Source: an uncultured Bacteroidales bacterium
Lineage (GTDB): Bacteria; Bacteroidota; Bacteroidia; Bacteroidales; UBA932
Direction of reading: 5' to 3'
DNA: 64,000 bases
NCBI GenBank assembly: GCA_944325435.1
Contig: CALVAC010000007.1
Location: 1 to 64,000, forward strand
Shown: positions 54,402 to 63,252 of the stretch, in pieces
Layout: every line of letters begins with the position of its first letter
Numbering within the stretch: the first letter of the stretch is position 1
The notes under the pieces: model-generated
The model's input: the letters and a program-made list of their open reading frames with translations, nothing else
What the model was told of the DNA's origin: nothing
Databases searched by the model: none
Program-made: the position numbers and the translations under genes

Positions 54402-55730
54402 ATGAAACAGGATCTACAGATTTTCAGTCTGATCAGGAAAGAGGAGGAAAGACAGTCATCCGGTCTGGAACTTATAGCATCCGAGAACTATGTGAGCCAG
54501 CAGGTGCTTGCAGCTCTCGGTTCGGTATGCACCAACAAATATGCTGAAGGCTACCCGGGTGCAAGATATTACGGAGGCTGCGAGATTGTCGACCAGATTG
54601 AACAGCTGGCGATAGACAGGCTGTGCGAACTTTTCGAAGCCGAATATGCCAATGTACAGCCCCATTCGGGAGCGCAGGCCAATATGGCCGTATTGATGGC
54701 ATGTCTGAAACCGGGAGACACATTTATGGGACTCGACCTCTCGCACGGTGGGCATCTCACTCACGGTTCACCGGTCAACATGTCCGGAATCCTGTACCAT
54801 GCCGTCGCATACGGGCTTGACGAACAGACCGGTCTCATAGACTACGACAGAATGGAAGAGACAGCCCTGAAGACAAGGCCGAAACTCATAATAGGGGGTG
54901 CATCCGCATACTCACGCGAATGGGACTATGCAAGGATGAGGGAGATAGCGGACAAGGTCGGAGCCATCTTTATGGTGGATATGGCCCATACGGCGGGACT
55001 TATCGCCGCGGGACTTCTCAGCAATCCGGTCAAATACGCACATATAGTGACCTCCACCACACACAAGACCCTGAGAGGACCGCGCGGAGGGGTTATCCTT
55101 ATGGGCAAGGATTTCGACAACCCGTGGGGTCTGACCACTCCTAAAGGTGCAGTGAAGAAGATGTCCCAGATTCTGAACTCCAGCGTGTTCCCGGGAGTGC
55201 AGGGAGGACCTCTAGAGCACTGCATAGCGGCAAAGGCCGTAGCGTTCTACGAAGCCCTGCAGCCGGAATTCAAGGAATACCAGAAACAGGTGGTGTCCAA
55301 TGCATCCACTATGGCAGAGGCATTCAAGAACAGGGGATACAAGATAGTGTCAGGAGGGACAGACAATCACCTCATGCTGATAGACCTCAGGAGCAAATTC
55401 CCTGACCTTACGGGGAAGGTTGCCGAAAAAGAGCTCGGCAAGGCCGACATCACCGTGAACAAGAATATGGTGCCTTTCGACACCCGCACTCCGTTCCAGA
55501 CATCCGGGATAAGGGTCGGGACTCCGGCCGTGACTTCCAGGGGATTCGTGGAGAAGGATATGGAGACCATTGTCGAATGGATAGACACCATCCTCGCGAA
55601 TGCCGCAGCCCATCTCGACCTGATTGCAGGCAAGACTGAAGATGGGAAAGAGGAATATGAGACTGTGCTGTCCGGCATCAAGAAACAGGTAAGGCAGCGC
55701 ACATCAGGAATGCCGCTCAACCGCTACTGA
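54402..55730 (+). CDS. glyA: Serine hydroxymethyltransferase
   Basis: A pyridoxal-phosphate enzyme that turns serine and tetrahydrofolate into glycine and methylene-tetrahydrofolate. The length of 442 residues is normal. The start [40 protein letters not shown] and [14 protein letters not shown] are conserved. The PLP-binding lysine is in [14 protein letters not shown] (Lys222). The C-terminal [19 protein letters not shown] is also intact. It has its own promoter and terminator and appears to be transcribed alone. Confidence 0.97.
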   Translation: MKQDLQIFSLIRKEEERQSSGLELIASENYVSQQVLAALGSVCTNKYAEGYPGARYYGGCEIVDQIEQLAIDRLCELFEAEYANVQPHSGAQANMAVLMACLKPGDTFMGLDLSHGGHLTHGSPVNMSGILYHAVAYGLDEQTGLIDYDRMEETALKTRPKLIIGGASAYSREWDYARMREIADKVGAIFMVDMAHTAGLIAAGLLSNPVKYAHIVTSTTHKTLRGPRGGVILMGKDFDNPWGLTTPKGAVKKMSQILNSSVFPGVQGGPLEHCIAAKAVAFYEALQPEFKEYQKQVVSNASTMAEAFKNRGYKIVSGGTDNHLMLIDLRSKFPDLTGKVAEKELGKADITVNKNMVPFDTRTPFQTSGIRVGTPAVTSRGFVEKDMETIVEWIDTILANAAAHLDLIAGKTEDGKEEYETVLSGIKKQVRQRTSGMPLNRY

Positions 55731-55778
55731 TACGGAAGACTATACAGAAAACTTAAATACGAATCTTTTTTATACAGA

Positions 55779-55811
55779 TAGAGACCAGCCGTGAAGGTCG
55801 GTCTCTATTTT
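55779..55811 (+). terminator. Terminator of glyA
   Basis: TAGAGACC and GGTCTCTA form an 8-bp stem, with a loop that can pair further (CC with GG), followed by TTTT. The end falls 3 bases before the end of the convergent batD/E gene. Confidence 0.7.
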
Positions 55812-55813
55812 CA

Positions 55814-58462
55814 TTATATGATCTCCATATCGGCTGAAAGCATCCAGCCCTGACGGCCATCCGCAAGACTGATGTTGCGCCAGTCTCCGACTTCATCCAG
55901 GATAGTGACCTTTGTCCCTTCATGAAGGATGAACAGGTCCGTGGAAGTCTCCGAAGATGGGGAACTCTTGACGGAGGACACAGGTCGCATGACTATAGCG
56001 CTGTCAGCCCTCTGGTAGTCGGACTTCTGCCAAAGGGAAAACCACAGGCACATACCGGCGAAAAGGATAAAGACTATGGAAGAGAAGAATCCTGTCCTGC
56101 GTGCCGCTACCCTTCCTGACAGAAGATACAGCAGAAGCATCGCAAGGAAAACCGCGAAGCAGAAGATGCTGAGACCTGCCCACGAATCAGAATCGAGCAC
56201 ATAGCAGACATCCCTCGCCCAGCTCTTCAGAAGAAACTCCGGCACCACATCTATCCTGTCCTGTATCAGCTCGGAGGTTATTCCGAGATTGTATCTCGCA
56301 TCGGAACAGGATGGATCGAGCTTGAGAGCTCTTTCATAATAGAGAATGGCGCGAGGATAATCCTCAAGCTTGAAATATGCATCTCCTATATTGCAGTACA
56401 GCGGCGCCGACTCGAGCCCGGCAGCTGATATGGCTGAATACCCCTGGAGAGCCATATCCCACTGCCCGGCAGAGTATGCTTCTGTAGCCTTGTTCCACAA
56501 GGAGTCTATATACTGTGTCTCTGCGGAATCCGCAGGTATCTGGACTGCAAGCAGGGCAGCTGCTGCAAGAGCGGCACCTGCAGCCTTGCCTTTACCGGAA
56601 GGCCGTCTTGTATCGGATGTCTTTTTCTTCATGTCGGATTCGATTGATGATATGACCTTCACTGCATTCTGATAATGAGCTTCCATCGCATCGTGGCCTG
56701 CATCAGGAGAATACCTTGCGAACTCACACGCATCTATAAGTCCGACGAATTCCCCTGCAAGGTCCTCTGATATTCCGTTCTCCGCGAGCTGCTGGGCCAC
56801 CGTGTCCTTTGAGAAGTCCGCGACCGCAATGTTCAACTTGTCAGATATGTACCCGACAAGAGCCTTGTGAAGTTCCTCGTAAAAGGCCGTGTACAGATTC
56901 TGCTTCAGGAATTCTCCGGCCTGGCGAAGTCTCCTGACAGCCATCTTGCTTGCCTTCCTTGTCCTAGTGCCTGCCACATCGGCCCTGCGGGCAGCCATCT
57001 TCCTGAACGCGAGCCACAGGATGAAAGCCAGGAGAGCAAGTCCTGCCAGCAACATCCAGTATCCGGTCGAGAACACGAAGAACCGGCCTTTCGATGACAT
57101 CGATGGCATCTTGGTAGTGATGAACCTTATATCTTCATTGAGACTCTTGACCCCGCTTCTGTTCACGCCCTGTACAGCTGTCCCGGGCTGTGCCGCCGGA
57201 TCATCCTTGCCCTTGTCCACGTGGTATCTGACGGGTTGCGTACTCAATGTCACGTACCTGCCGGCATTTATGTCATAGTAGCTGTATCTGATGGCAGGAA
57301 TCTCGAAATCACCGTGGCTTCTCGGGATAAAAGGATATTCATATATCTTGCTCCCCGATGTGCCGCCCGTACCTTTGTCCGTCCTCTCTGACACCTTTGT
57401 GTCATAGACTTCCATATCAGGAGGGAAAGACACCTCAGGAGCCTCCAGAAGCGATATGTTGCCTTTGCCCTTGACAGTGATGACAAGAGACGCGGCCTCA
57501 TGCGTCATAAGAGAATCCTTGCTCAGGGATGCCGAGATGCTGAACTTCCCGACTCCACCGCCGAATGTGGCAGGGGCACCAGCCGGAAGAGGAGAGACAT
57601 TGATTGTATAAGGGTCTGTCATCACCCGTTTGCGTATTGTCCTCTGGTTCTCGAAGAAACTGTCGAATATGCTCGCTCCTCCTGTCGGAGCCACACGGAC
57701 ATTCACGACACATACGAGCTCGGCCGGATCGATGGTGATCGAACCTGCCTGCTGGGGAATGAGCACATATTTCCTGAGGACTGCTGAATAGTATATGTTC
57801 CCATCCACATTCTCCCTCTGGAACTCGATATTTGTAGGAGCCTCCACTTCCTGGCTCCAGAAACCGTTGAAAGCAGGGAAACGGGCATCTTCAAACCCTG
57901 CAATATTCACTCTCTGGTAAAGTTTAAGGGTAGCCTCGATCGGCTCTCCCACCACCGCGCTCTTCCTGCTGAAGGTAAACCGCATGAAAAGGTCATCATC
58001 CCCTATCGCTCCGACAGAAGAGGGGGCCGATGACTGGACTCCGCCCTGATTTCCCCTTCCAGACGAAGATGAGCCGCTGTTGGCGACCACCTCGACCGTA
58101 GCAGTGCCGGATGTAATCTGTTTCCCGCCCTTGAGTCTGGCCGTAGCAGCCGGAATGGTGAACTTTCCGGTCTTCTTGGGCATCAATATATAGGTGTAGG
58201 TGAACTGGGATGACCTCGTAGTCTTGCCGTTGATTATCTGCACGCTTGTAGAGCGGCCCTGCTGAGGTCCCCATACAAGCTGGAAATCATCACCCTGACT
58301 CCAGCTGAAATCCTTGGGGTTCTCATCCCCTTCAACTATGAAAGTGACATTGAACTGCTCATCAGCCGCCACCACGTTCGGGACATCGACCCTCATTGTG
58401 GTCTGTGCGGTAAGCATTAGAGCCTGTAAGGCTATGGATATTGTCAGAAATAATTTTTTCAT
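55814..58462 (-). CDS. BatD/BatE fusion protein (aerotolerance operon)
   Basis: A long membrane protein of 882 residues from the ATG at 58462 (MKKLFLTISIALQALMLTAQ). The longer frame from 58480 would begin with TTG and overlap batC. The N-terminal 440 residues are BatD-like: beta domains (WSQGDDFQLVWGPQQGRS; AIRYSYYDINAGRYV), a membrane helix (about 470-490, WMLLAGLALLAFILWLAF) and a cytoplasmic helical part. A second half is BatE-like, with another signal-like hydrophobic stretch, TPR repeats (YCNIGDAYFKLEDYPRAILYYERAL) and two more helices. An SH3-type domain (about 825-880; HEGTKVTILDEVGDW) closes it. Bat proteins support oxygen tolerance and cell surface integrity in Bacteroides. Confidence 0.85.
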   Translation of the reverse strand: MKKLFLTISIALQALMLTAQTTMRVDVPNVVAADEQFNVTFIVEGDENPKDFSWSQGDDFQLVWGPQQGRSTSVQIINGKTTRSSQFTYTYILMPKKTGKFTIPAATARLKGGKQITSGTATVEVVANSGSSSSGRGNQGGVQSSAPSSVGAIGDDDLFMRFTFSRKSAVVGEPIEATLKLYQRVNIAGFEDARFPAFNGFWSQEVEAPTNIEFQRENVDGNIYYSAVLRKYVLIPQQAGSITIDPAELVCVVNVRVAPTGGASIFDSFFENQRTIRKRVMTDPYTINVSPLPAGAPATFGGGVGKFSISASLSKDSLMTHEAASLVITVKGKGNISLLEAPEVSFPPDMEVYDTKVSERTDKGTGGTSGSKIYEYPFIPRSHGDFEIPAIRYSYYDINAGRYVTLSTQPVRYHVDKGKDDPAAQPGTAVQGVNRSGVKSLNEDIRFITTKMPSMSSKGRFFVFSTGYWMLLAGLALLAFILWLAFRKMAARRADVAGTRTRKASKMAVRRLRQAGEFLKQNLYTAFYEELHKALVGYISDKLNIAVADFSKDTVAQQLAENGISEDLAGEFVGLIDACEFARYSPDAGHDAMEAHYQNAVKVISSIESDMKKKTSDTRRPSGKGKAAGAALAAAALLAVQIPADSAETQYIDSLWNKATEAYSAGQWDMALQGYSAISAAGLESAPLYCNIGDAYFKLEDYPRAILYYERALKLDPSCSDARYNLGITSELIQDRIDVVPEFLLKSWARDVCYVLDSDSWAGLSIFCFAVFLAMLLLYLLSGRVAARRTGFFSSIVFILFAGMCLWFSLWQKSDYQRADSAIVMRPVSSVKSSPSSETSTDLFILHEGTKVTILDEVGDWRNISLADGRQGWMLSADMEII

Positions 58463-58473
58463 CTGTCCGATTT

Positions 58474-59268
58474 TTACCAATTCTTCTCTTTCTGCCTTGA
58501 TTTCAGCAAGGCGGCCTTCTCCTTGTTGACCTTCTCCTGGGTCTCCTTCTCCTTTGCCTGTATCGCCTTCAGCATCTGCTGGGCTGCCTGAGGCGTTATC
58601 TTAGGCTGTGCGCCCTGACTGCCCTGCCCCTGATCCTGATTCCGGTCCTGGTTCTGATCCTGATTCTGGTCCTGATTCTGATTCTGGTCCTGATTCTGAT
58701 CCTGGTTCTGGTTCTGATCCTGGTTCTGATCCTGATTCTGGTCCTGATTCTGATCCTGGTTCTGGTTCTGATCCTGATCCTGGTTCTGATCCTGATTGTC
58801 CTGACCTCCGCCACCGTTCTGCTGGTCCTTCAGCTTTCCTTTGGCATAGACATAGTTTTCCTTTGCATCCATATCCCCGGGATTCCTCAACAAGGATTGG
58901 GTATAGGCATCGACAGCCGCCTGCCAGTCCTCCATCTCTGCTGCGGCATTACCGAGATTGTAGTAATAGTCGGCCCCGTACTGCGATGCCGGCGCAACAT
59001 CCTTCAGCGTCTCATAACTTTTCCGCGCCTGCTGCACATCACCGTTGCGGTACAGCGTATTTCCCAGGTTATATCTCGCTGCAAAAGAGGTGGAATCCTT
59101 GACCAGCGCCCTCCTGTAGTCTATCTCGGCCTCGCTGTAGCTCTCCTTTCTGAAATCCCGGTTGCCTTTGCGCACCTCCCTGCGGTCTGTCTGTGCGCTC
59201 ATTACAGCCCCCGAAAGCACAAGGGCCACCGTCCACAGGAAAATATTTCTGACCATTCCCATACGCAT
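58474..59268 (-). CDS. batC: BatC-like TPR protein with a long Asn/Gln/Asp repeat
   Basis: A TPR protein of about 264 residues. I place the start at 59268, one base after the batB stop, which gives MRMGMVRNIFLWTVALVLSG with a clean signal; the longer frame from 59310 would run into batB. Two or three TPR units (ARYNLGNTLYRNGDVQQARKSY; YYYNLGNAAAEMEDWQAAVDAY) precede a low-complexity region of about 60 residues made of Asp, Gln and Asn (DQNQ and DQNQNQ units). The C terminus is a Lys-rich helix (AAQQMLKAIQAKEKETQEK). Length of the repeat can vary without a frameshift because the unit is six bases. Confidence 0.85.
   Translation of the reverse strand: MRMGMVRNIFLWTVALVLSGAVMSAQTDRREVRKGNRDFRKESYSEAEIDYRRALVKDSTSFAARYNLGNTLYRNGDVQQARKSYETLKDVAPASQYGADYYYNLGNAAAEMEDWQAAVDAYTQSLLRNPGDMDAKENYVYAKGKLKDQQNGGGGQDNQDQNQDQDQNQNQDQNQDQNQDQNQDQNQNQDQNQDQNQNQDQNQDQNQDRNQDQGQGSQGAQPKITPQAAQQMLKAIQAKEKETQEKVNKEKAALLKSRQKEKNW
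58630..58800. repeat. Tandem hexanucleotide repeat inside batC
   Basis: About 170 bases made of CTGATC, CTGATT, CTGGTT and CTGGTC units, read on the minus strand as Gln-Asp, Gln-Asn and similar pairs. Six-base units change protein length by two residues at a time. Confidence 0.85.
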
Positions 59269-59269
59269 A

Positions 59270-60271
59270 TCAGTTGAAAAGTCTTCTCTTCGCCCGCCTG
59301 TTACCGACAAGCATCTCTATCACAAGGAATACCAATGCTATGGCGAAGAAATACATATACTGTTCATCAAATTCCTCGAAGACGACAGAGCTGAATGCCT
59401 CCTCATCCATCTTCTTGATATTGTCTACAATCGGGTTGAGACCGAACTCGCTGTTCTCCGCCCGCACATAGATCCCTCCTCCTGCGGCCGCTATGTCACG
59501 GAGCATCTGCTCATCCAGCTTCGTCACCACTATGTTGCCATCCTTGTCCTTGAGCAGCTCGCCATCCACCGGTATCGGCTCGCCCTGTGTAGAACCAACC
59601 CCGACAGTGAATACCCTTATGCCCATTTCGGCAGCCTGCTTTGCCGCCGCCACCGGGTCATCCTCGTGGTTCTCCCCATCGGTTATGACTATGATCGCCC
59701 GGCTCTTCTCGCTCTGCACGCTGAAACTCCTTATCGCGGTATTGATAGCATCCCCTATGGCAGTACCCTGTACAGGGACTGACTCTGTGGAGATAGAGCC
59801 GAGGAACATCTTGGCCGACACATAATCCGTAGTTATCGGGAGCTGGACAAAGGAATTGCCTGCAAAGACAATAAGTCCGATACGGTCGTCCCTCAGCCTG
59901 TCCACCAGTTTAGATATGGCCAGCTTGGCCCTCTCCAGACGGTTAGGGGAATAATCCTCCGCCAGCATAGAGTTGGACACATCAAGCGCAAGCATGATCT
60001 CGACCCCCTTGGTCTGATGCTCCTTGAGCTTGGCACCTATCTGCGGCCTTGAAAGCCCTATCGTGAAAAAGAAGAATGCAACCGCAAAGAGAGTCACTTT
60101 CACCCAGCCCTTCGATGCCGAACGGGACGGCATTATCTCCTTCACCAGCGTCTCGTCTCCGAACCGTCTTATCCTGCGCCTCCTGAACCTCAGCATAACC
60201 GCATAGAACACAAAGAACAGCGGTATAAGCAGAAGCAGAAGAAGATATTGTGCCTGTGCAAAATTCACCAT
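59270..60271 (-). CDS. batB: BatB von Willebrand A-domain membrane protein
   Basis: A 333-residue membrane protein of the Bat operon. Helices at about 7-27 and 55-75 lead to a vWA domain (from about residue 88) with MIDAS motif DVSNSM, a Thr in the middle (TDYVSAKMFLGSIST), and IVITDGENHED. A third helix lies at the C terminus (YFFAIALVFLVIEML). vWA proteins of this operon may scaffold a MoxR-linked complex in the membrane. It is separated from batA by 12 bases. Confidence 0.93.
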   Translation of the reverse strand: MVNFAQAQYLLLLLLIPLFFVFYAVMLRFRRRRIRRFGDETLVKEIMPSRSASKGWVKVTLFAVAFFFFTIGLSRPQIGAKLKEHQTKGVEIMLALDVSNSMLAEDYSPNRLERAKLAISKLVDRLRDDRIGLIVFAGNSFVQLPITTDYVSAKMFLGSISTESVPVQGTAIGDAINTAIRSFSVQSEKSRAIIVITDGENHEDDPVAAAKQAAEMGIRVFTVGVGSTQGEPIPVDGELLKDKDGNIVVTKLDEQMLRDIAAAGGGIYVRAENSEFGLNPIVDNIKKMDEEAFSSVVFEEFDEQYMYFFAIALVFLVIEMLVGNRRAKRRLFN

Positions 60272-60283
60272 AATTATCTCGTT

Positions 60284-61270
60284 TTAAGGCAGTCTTCTGA
60301 TAACAAACAGTTTCAGCACCAGCTCCAGCAGAAGGGCGACAAGAGCCACAAACGCATAGCCCGGAAACAGTTCCTTGTACACCGGGAAGCTGTCCACTGT
60401 AATGCGGGCCTTCTCCATCTGGTTGATCTCGTTATAAATCTCCATAAGCTTGGTGTTGTCCGTCGCCCTGAAATACCGTCCTCCGGTAGAAGACGCTATT
60501 TCGGACAGCAGATCCTCATCTATCTCCACCTGGACCTTCTGGATGTCCACTCCCCACGGGGTCATCACAGGATAAGGTGCCATCCCGTTAGCCCCGACAC
60601 CGATCGTATATACCCTGATACCGTAAGTCTTGGCAATCTCGGCAGCCATCTGTGGGGTTATCTCCCCCCTGTTGTTCACGCCATCAGTCAGGAGAATGAT
60701 CACGCGGCTCTTCGCATCCGAATCCTTCATCCTCGCGACTGCAGTCGCCAGACCGTTGCCAATAGCGGTGCCATCCTCGATAAGGTCTGTGCTTATCTCC
60801 TTCATAAGGTTAATGAGGGTCGCACGGTCGGTTGTCAGAGGACACTGCGTATAGCTCTCCCCTGCAAAGACCACAATGCCCATCCTGTCATACGGACGCT
60901 GGGAGATGAACTCTATCGCGATGTCCTTGGCCGCGCTTATCCTGTCCGGAGTGAAGTCCCTTGCAAGCATACTGGTGGACACATCCATCGCCAGCATTAT
61001 GTCGATTCCCTCCGTATCCACCCTGTCCATCTGCTCCGATGACCTCGGACGCGCTATTGCGATGATGATCATCACAAGGGCGAGCGTCCTGAGCAGGAAC
61101 GGGAAATGTCTGATGACATTCATCAGTCCCCTGCCTGTACGCATCCACGGGACAATGGTGGACACCCTGAGGTGGGGATTCCTCTCACTGAGCTCGAGGT
61201 ACAGATAATGCAATACCAGCAGCACCGGTATCACTTCCAGCCACAAAAGTCTTGGATATTCAAAAAACAT
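60284..61270 (-). CDS. batA: BatA von Willebrand A-domain membrane protein
   Basis: A 328-residue membrane protein very like BatB, with two N-terminal helices (about 10-27 and 52-72), a vWA domain with MIDAS motif DVSTSM, a TTDRATLINLMKEIS stretch and ILLTDGVNNRG, and a C-terminal helix (YAFVALVALLLELVLKLFV). It starts 2 bases after the preceding gene. Confidence 0.93.
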   Translation of the reverse strand: MFFEYPRLLWLEVIPVLLVLHYLYLELSERNPHLRVSTIVPWMRTGRGLMNVIRHFPFLLRTLALVMIIIAIARPRSSEQMDRVDTEGIDIMLAMDVSTSMLARDFTPDRISAAKDIAIEFISQRPYDRMGIVVFAGESYTQCPLTTDRATLINLMKEISTDLIEDGTAIGNGLATAVARMKDSDAKSRVIILLTDGVNNRGEITPQMAAEIAKTYGIRVYTIGVGANGMAPYPVMTPWGVDIQKVQVEIDEDLLSEIASSTGGRYFRATDNTKLMEIYNEINQMEKARITVDSFPVYKELFPGYAFVALVALLLELVLKLFVIRRLP

Positions 61271-61272
61271 AG

Positions 61273-62358
61273 TCAGTTCACATTTTTGTCCGGTACCGCA
61301 GCCATTGCTTCTTTTGCTGTTTCCGGTCCCGAAGCCGTTTCATTGACTGTTGCAGATTCCCCGGCCGGTTCAGGATTACCGGAAGAAGAATCAGGATGAC
61401 CGGAGGATGAATCCGCACTGTCGGCATTGACCTCGGTCTGGTATGTGGTCGTGACAAATCTCACGGCCAGAGGCACGGCAGACGCATTCTCGGCCTCTGT
61501 AGCCACATATTTGGCAAACTTCACATAGTCGGCCCTCTCGAACAGCGACTTGAGTTCGGCAAACAGTTCAGGTGGGACATCAGTCCCTTTGAGGTCATCG
61601 AATATCTCCTTGGTGGTCATCTCCATGGCGGAGATACCGTAACGCGCCACGATGTATTCCCTGAGGGCATCCGTCACTCCGGAATAGAAAGTCTTCTGCT
61701 TCTCCGGCACCCAGAGTCTGTCTCCCCTGAAACCATCCAGTTTGCGGAGGGCCACTATATGCGCCGGATCCCTGTGCGCCTCCTCATAGCCTTTCTTCTT
61801 CCTTGCCATGAGTATGAGACAGACGGCAAGGATAATGAGCACGGCCGCCAGCTGGCCTCCGAGGATATACGGCAGCACCTCGCGGAACGTCAGAGGATAG
61901 CGTATCTGTCCCTTGATATCGTGCAGCCGGAATGCAGCCGTGTCTATCTGGACCGGAGCGACATCCATTGTCAGAGGGTCGAACGACAGAGTGTCTACCG
62001 CACCATCCGGACTGTGCCTCTCGACCATTACAGGAGGCAGGGCGTACTCCCCCTCATCAAACGATGTCACCACGAAGCCCGCCCTTATGTCATAGAGTCT
62101 CGGAAGCCCTTTCTTCTGCCTCCTGACATCGAGGGTGTCTATCCTCCAGTCGGAAAGGACCATCACACCACCTGTATTCTCCTCCTGCCGTATCTCGGGG
62201 AAGAACAGCCGGGTCCCCTCCGGGACATCCCTGATCTCCACCCCATACAGCATCTGGTCTGCAATCACGACAGTATCCCTGCCCTCCTGCAGAGGCGTGA
62301 GGAATGAGCCCTGCATCGGCACTACCGTCAAAAATATGGACAACAAGCAAGTGTTCAT
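61273..62358 (-). CDS. Bat operon membrane protein between DUF58 and BatA genes
   Basis: A 361-residue protein with an N-terminal signal, an extracytoplasmic beta domain (about 30-160; DIRAGFVVTSFDEGEYALPPV) and one helix (about 168-190, GGQLAAVLIILAVCLILMA). A cytoplasmic helical domain follows (TFYSGVTDALREYIVARYGISAMEMTTKEI). The shape resembles BatD and DUF4381 proteins, and this position in the operon is occupied by such a protein in Bacteroides. The tail is Ser/Asp/Pro-rich. Its function is unknown. Confidence 0.7.
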   Translation of the reverse strand: MNTCLLSIFLTVVPMQGSFLTPLQEGRDTVVIADQMLYGVEIRDVPEGTRLFFPEIRQEENTGGVMVLSDWRIDTLDVRRQKKGLPRLYDIRAGFVVTSFDEGEYALPPVMVERHSPDGAVDTLSFDPLTMDVAPVQIDTAAFRLHDIKGQIRYPLTFREVLPYILGGQLAAVLIILAVCLILMARKKKGYEEAHRDPAHIVALRKLDGFRGDRLWVPEKQKTFYSGVTDALREYIVARYGISAMEMTTKEIFDDLKGTDVPPELFAELKSLFERADYVKFAKYVATEAENASAVPLAVRFVTTTYQTEVNADSADSSSGHPDSSSGNPEPAGESATVNETASGPETAKEAMAAVPDKNVN

Positions 62359-62361
62359 CTC

Positions 62362-63252
62362 CTATCTCCTTTGAAAGAATGTCATAAGGCTCCTGACATA
62401 GTCGTCATCCGTGGATATGCTGACATTGTCCACGCTGTATTTCAGCAGCATCCGCGACGTGCTCTCCTCCATACCAGCGAACCATTTGGAATAGGCCTGC
62501 CTCATCTTTCGGGAAGATGTGTTCACCCAGGCGCACCGTCCGGTCTCCGAATCCTTCACATGCACCATCCCGACATCAGGTATGGTGCGCTCTCTCGGAT
62601 CATACACCTCGATTACAGAGAGGTCGTGCCTGTTCACAGCCACCTTCAGGGCATCCTCGTATCTCGGTGTACCATCATTGTCCACATCCAACATGTCGGA
62701 CAGGAGAAATGCCGTGCACCTTTTCTTGATGGCATTGGTCAGATAACGCAGAGCCTCGCTGATGTCCGTCCCATCGGATGACGGCTGGAACTCTATGATC
62801 TCCCTTATGATATGAAGCAGATGGCTGCGGCCTTTCTTCGGAGGTATGAACTTCTCCACCTTCTCGCTGAAGAAAAGGGCCCCCACCTTGTCATTGTTGA
62901 GGATTGCCGAAAAAGAGAGGACGGCGGCTATCTCGGCGATGAGATCCCGCTTGATCTGCCCCGAAGTTCCGAACAGCCGAGACCGGCTGGCATCTATCAG
63001 CAGCACGACAGTCAGCTCTCTCTCCTCCTCGAAAACCTTGACATACGGCGCACGGAGCCTTGCGGTGACATTCCAGTCCATATTGCGGACATCGTCACCG
63101 TACTGGTACTCCCTGACCTCGCTGAATGCCATACCGCGACCCTTGAAAGCAGAATGGTATTCGCCTGCAAATATCTGATGAGAGAGTGCCCTTGTCTTGA
63201 TTTCAATCTTCCTGACCTTCCTGAGAAGGTCGTTTGCACTCATACTCTCCAT
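62362..63252 (-). CDS. DUF58 protein
   Basis: A 296-residue cytoplasmic protein of the DUF58 family. The family segment GDDVRNMDWNVTARLRAPYVKVFEEERE lies at about 52-78, followed by LLIDASRSRLFG, an integrin-like motif, and ALRYLTNAIKKRCTAFLLSD. DUF58 proteins accompany MoxR ATPases. Its ATG overlaps the last base of the moxR stop codon (TAATG), so the two are probably translated together. Confidence 0.93.
   Translation of the reverse strand: MESMSANDLLRKVRKIEIKTRALSHQIFAGEYHSAFKGRGMAFSEVREYQYGDDVRNMDWNVTARLRAPYVKVFEEERELTVVLLIDASRSRLFGTSGQIKRDLIAEIAAVLSFSAILNNDKVGALFFSEKVEKFIPPKKGRSHLLHIIREIIEFQPSSDGTDISEALRYLTNAIKKRCTAFLLSDMLDVDNDGTPRYEDALKVAVNRHDLSVIEVYDPRERTIPDVGMVHVKDSETGRCAWVNTSSRKMRQAYSKWFAGMEESTSRMLLKYSVDNVSISTDDDYVRSLMTFFQRR

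Noticed and set aside
58620..58800. Repeat array considered as a CRISPR
   Set aside because: There are no spacers: the units are contiguous hexamers in frame within a coding sequence.
58608..59102. A 164-residue open frame on the plus strand with Pro-Asp-Ser-Gly repeats
   Set aside because: It is the antisense reading of the batC hexanucleotide repeat. Its composition follows from the repeat, and batC in the other strand has TPR motifs and a signal peptide.
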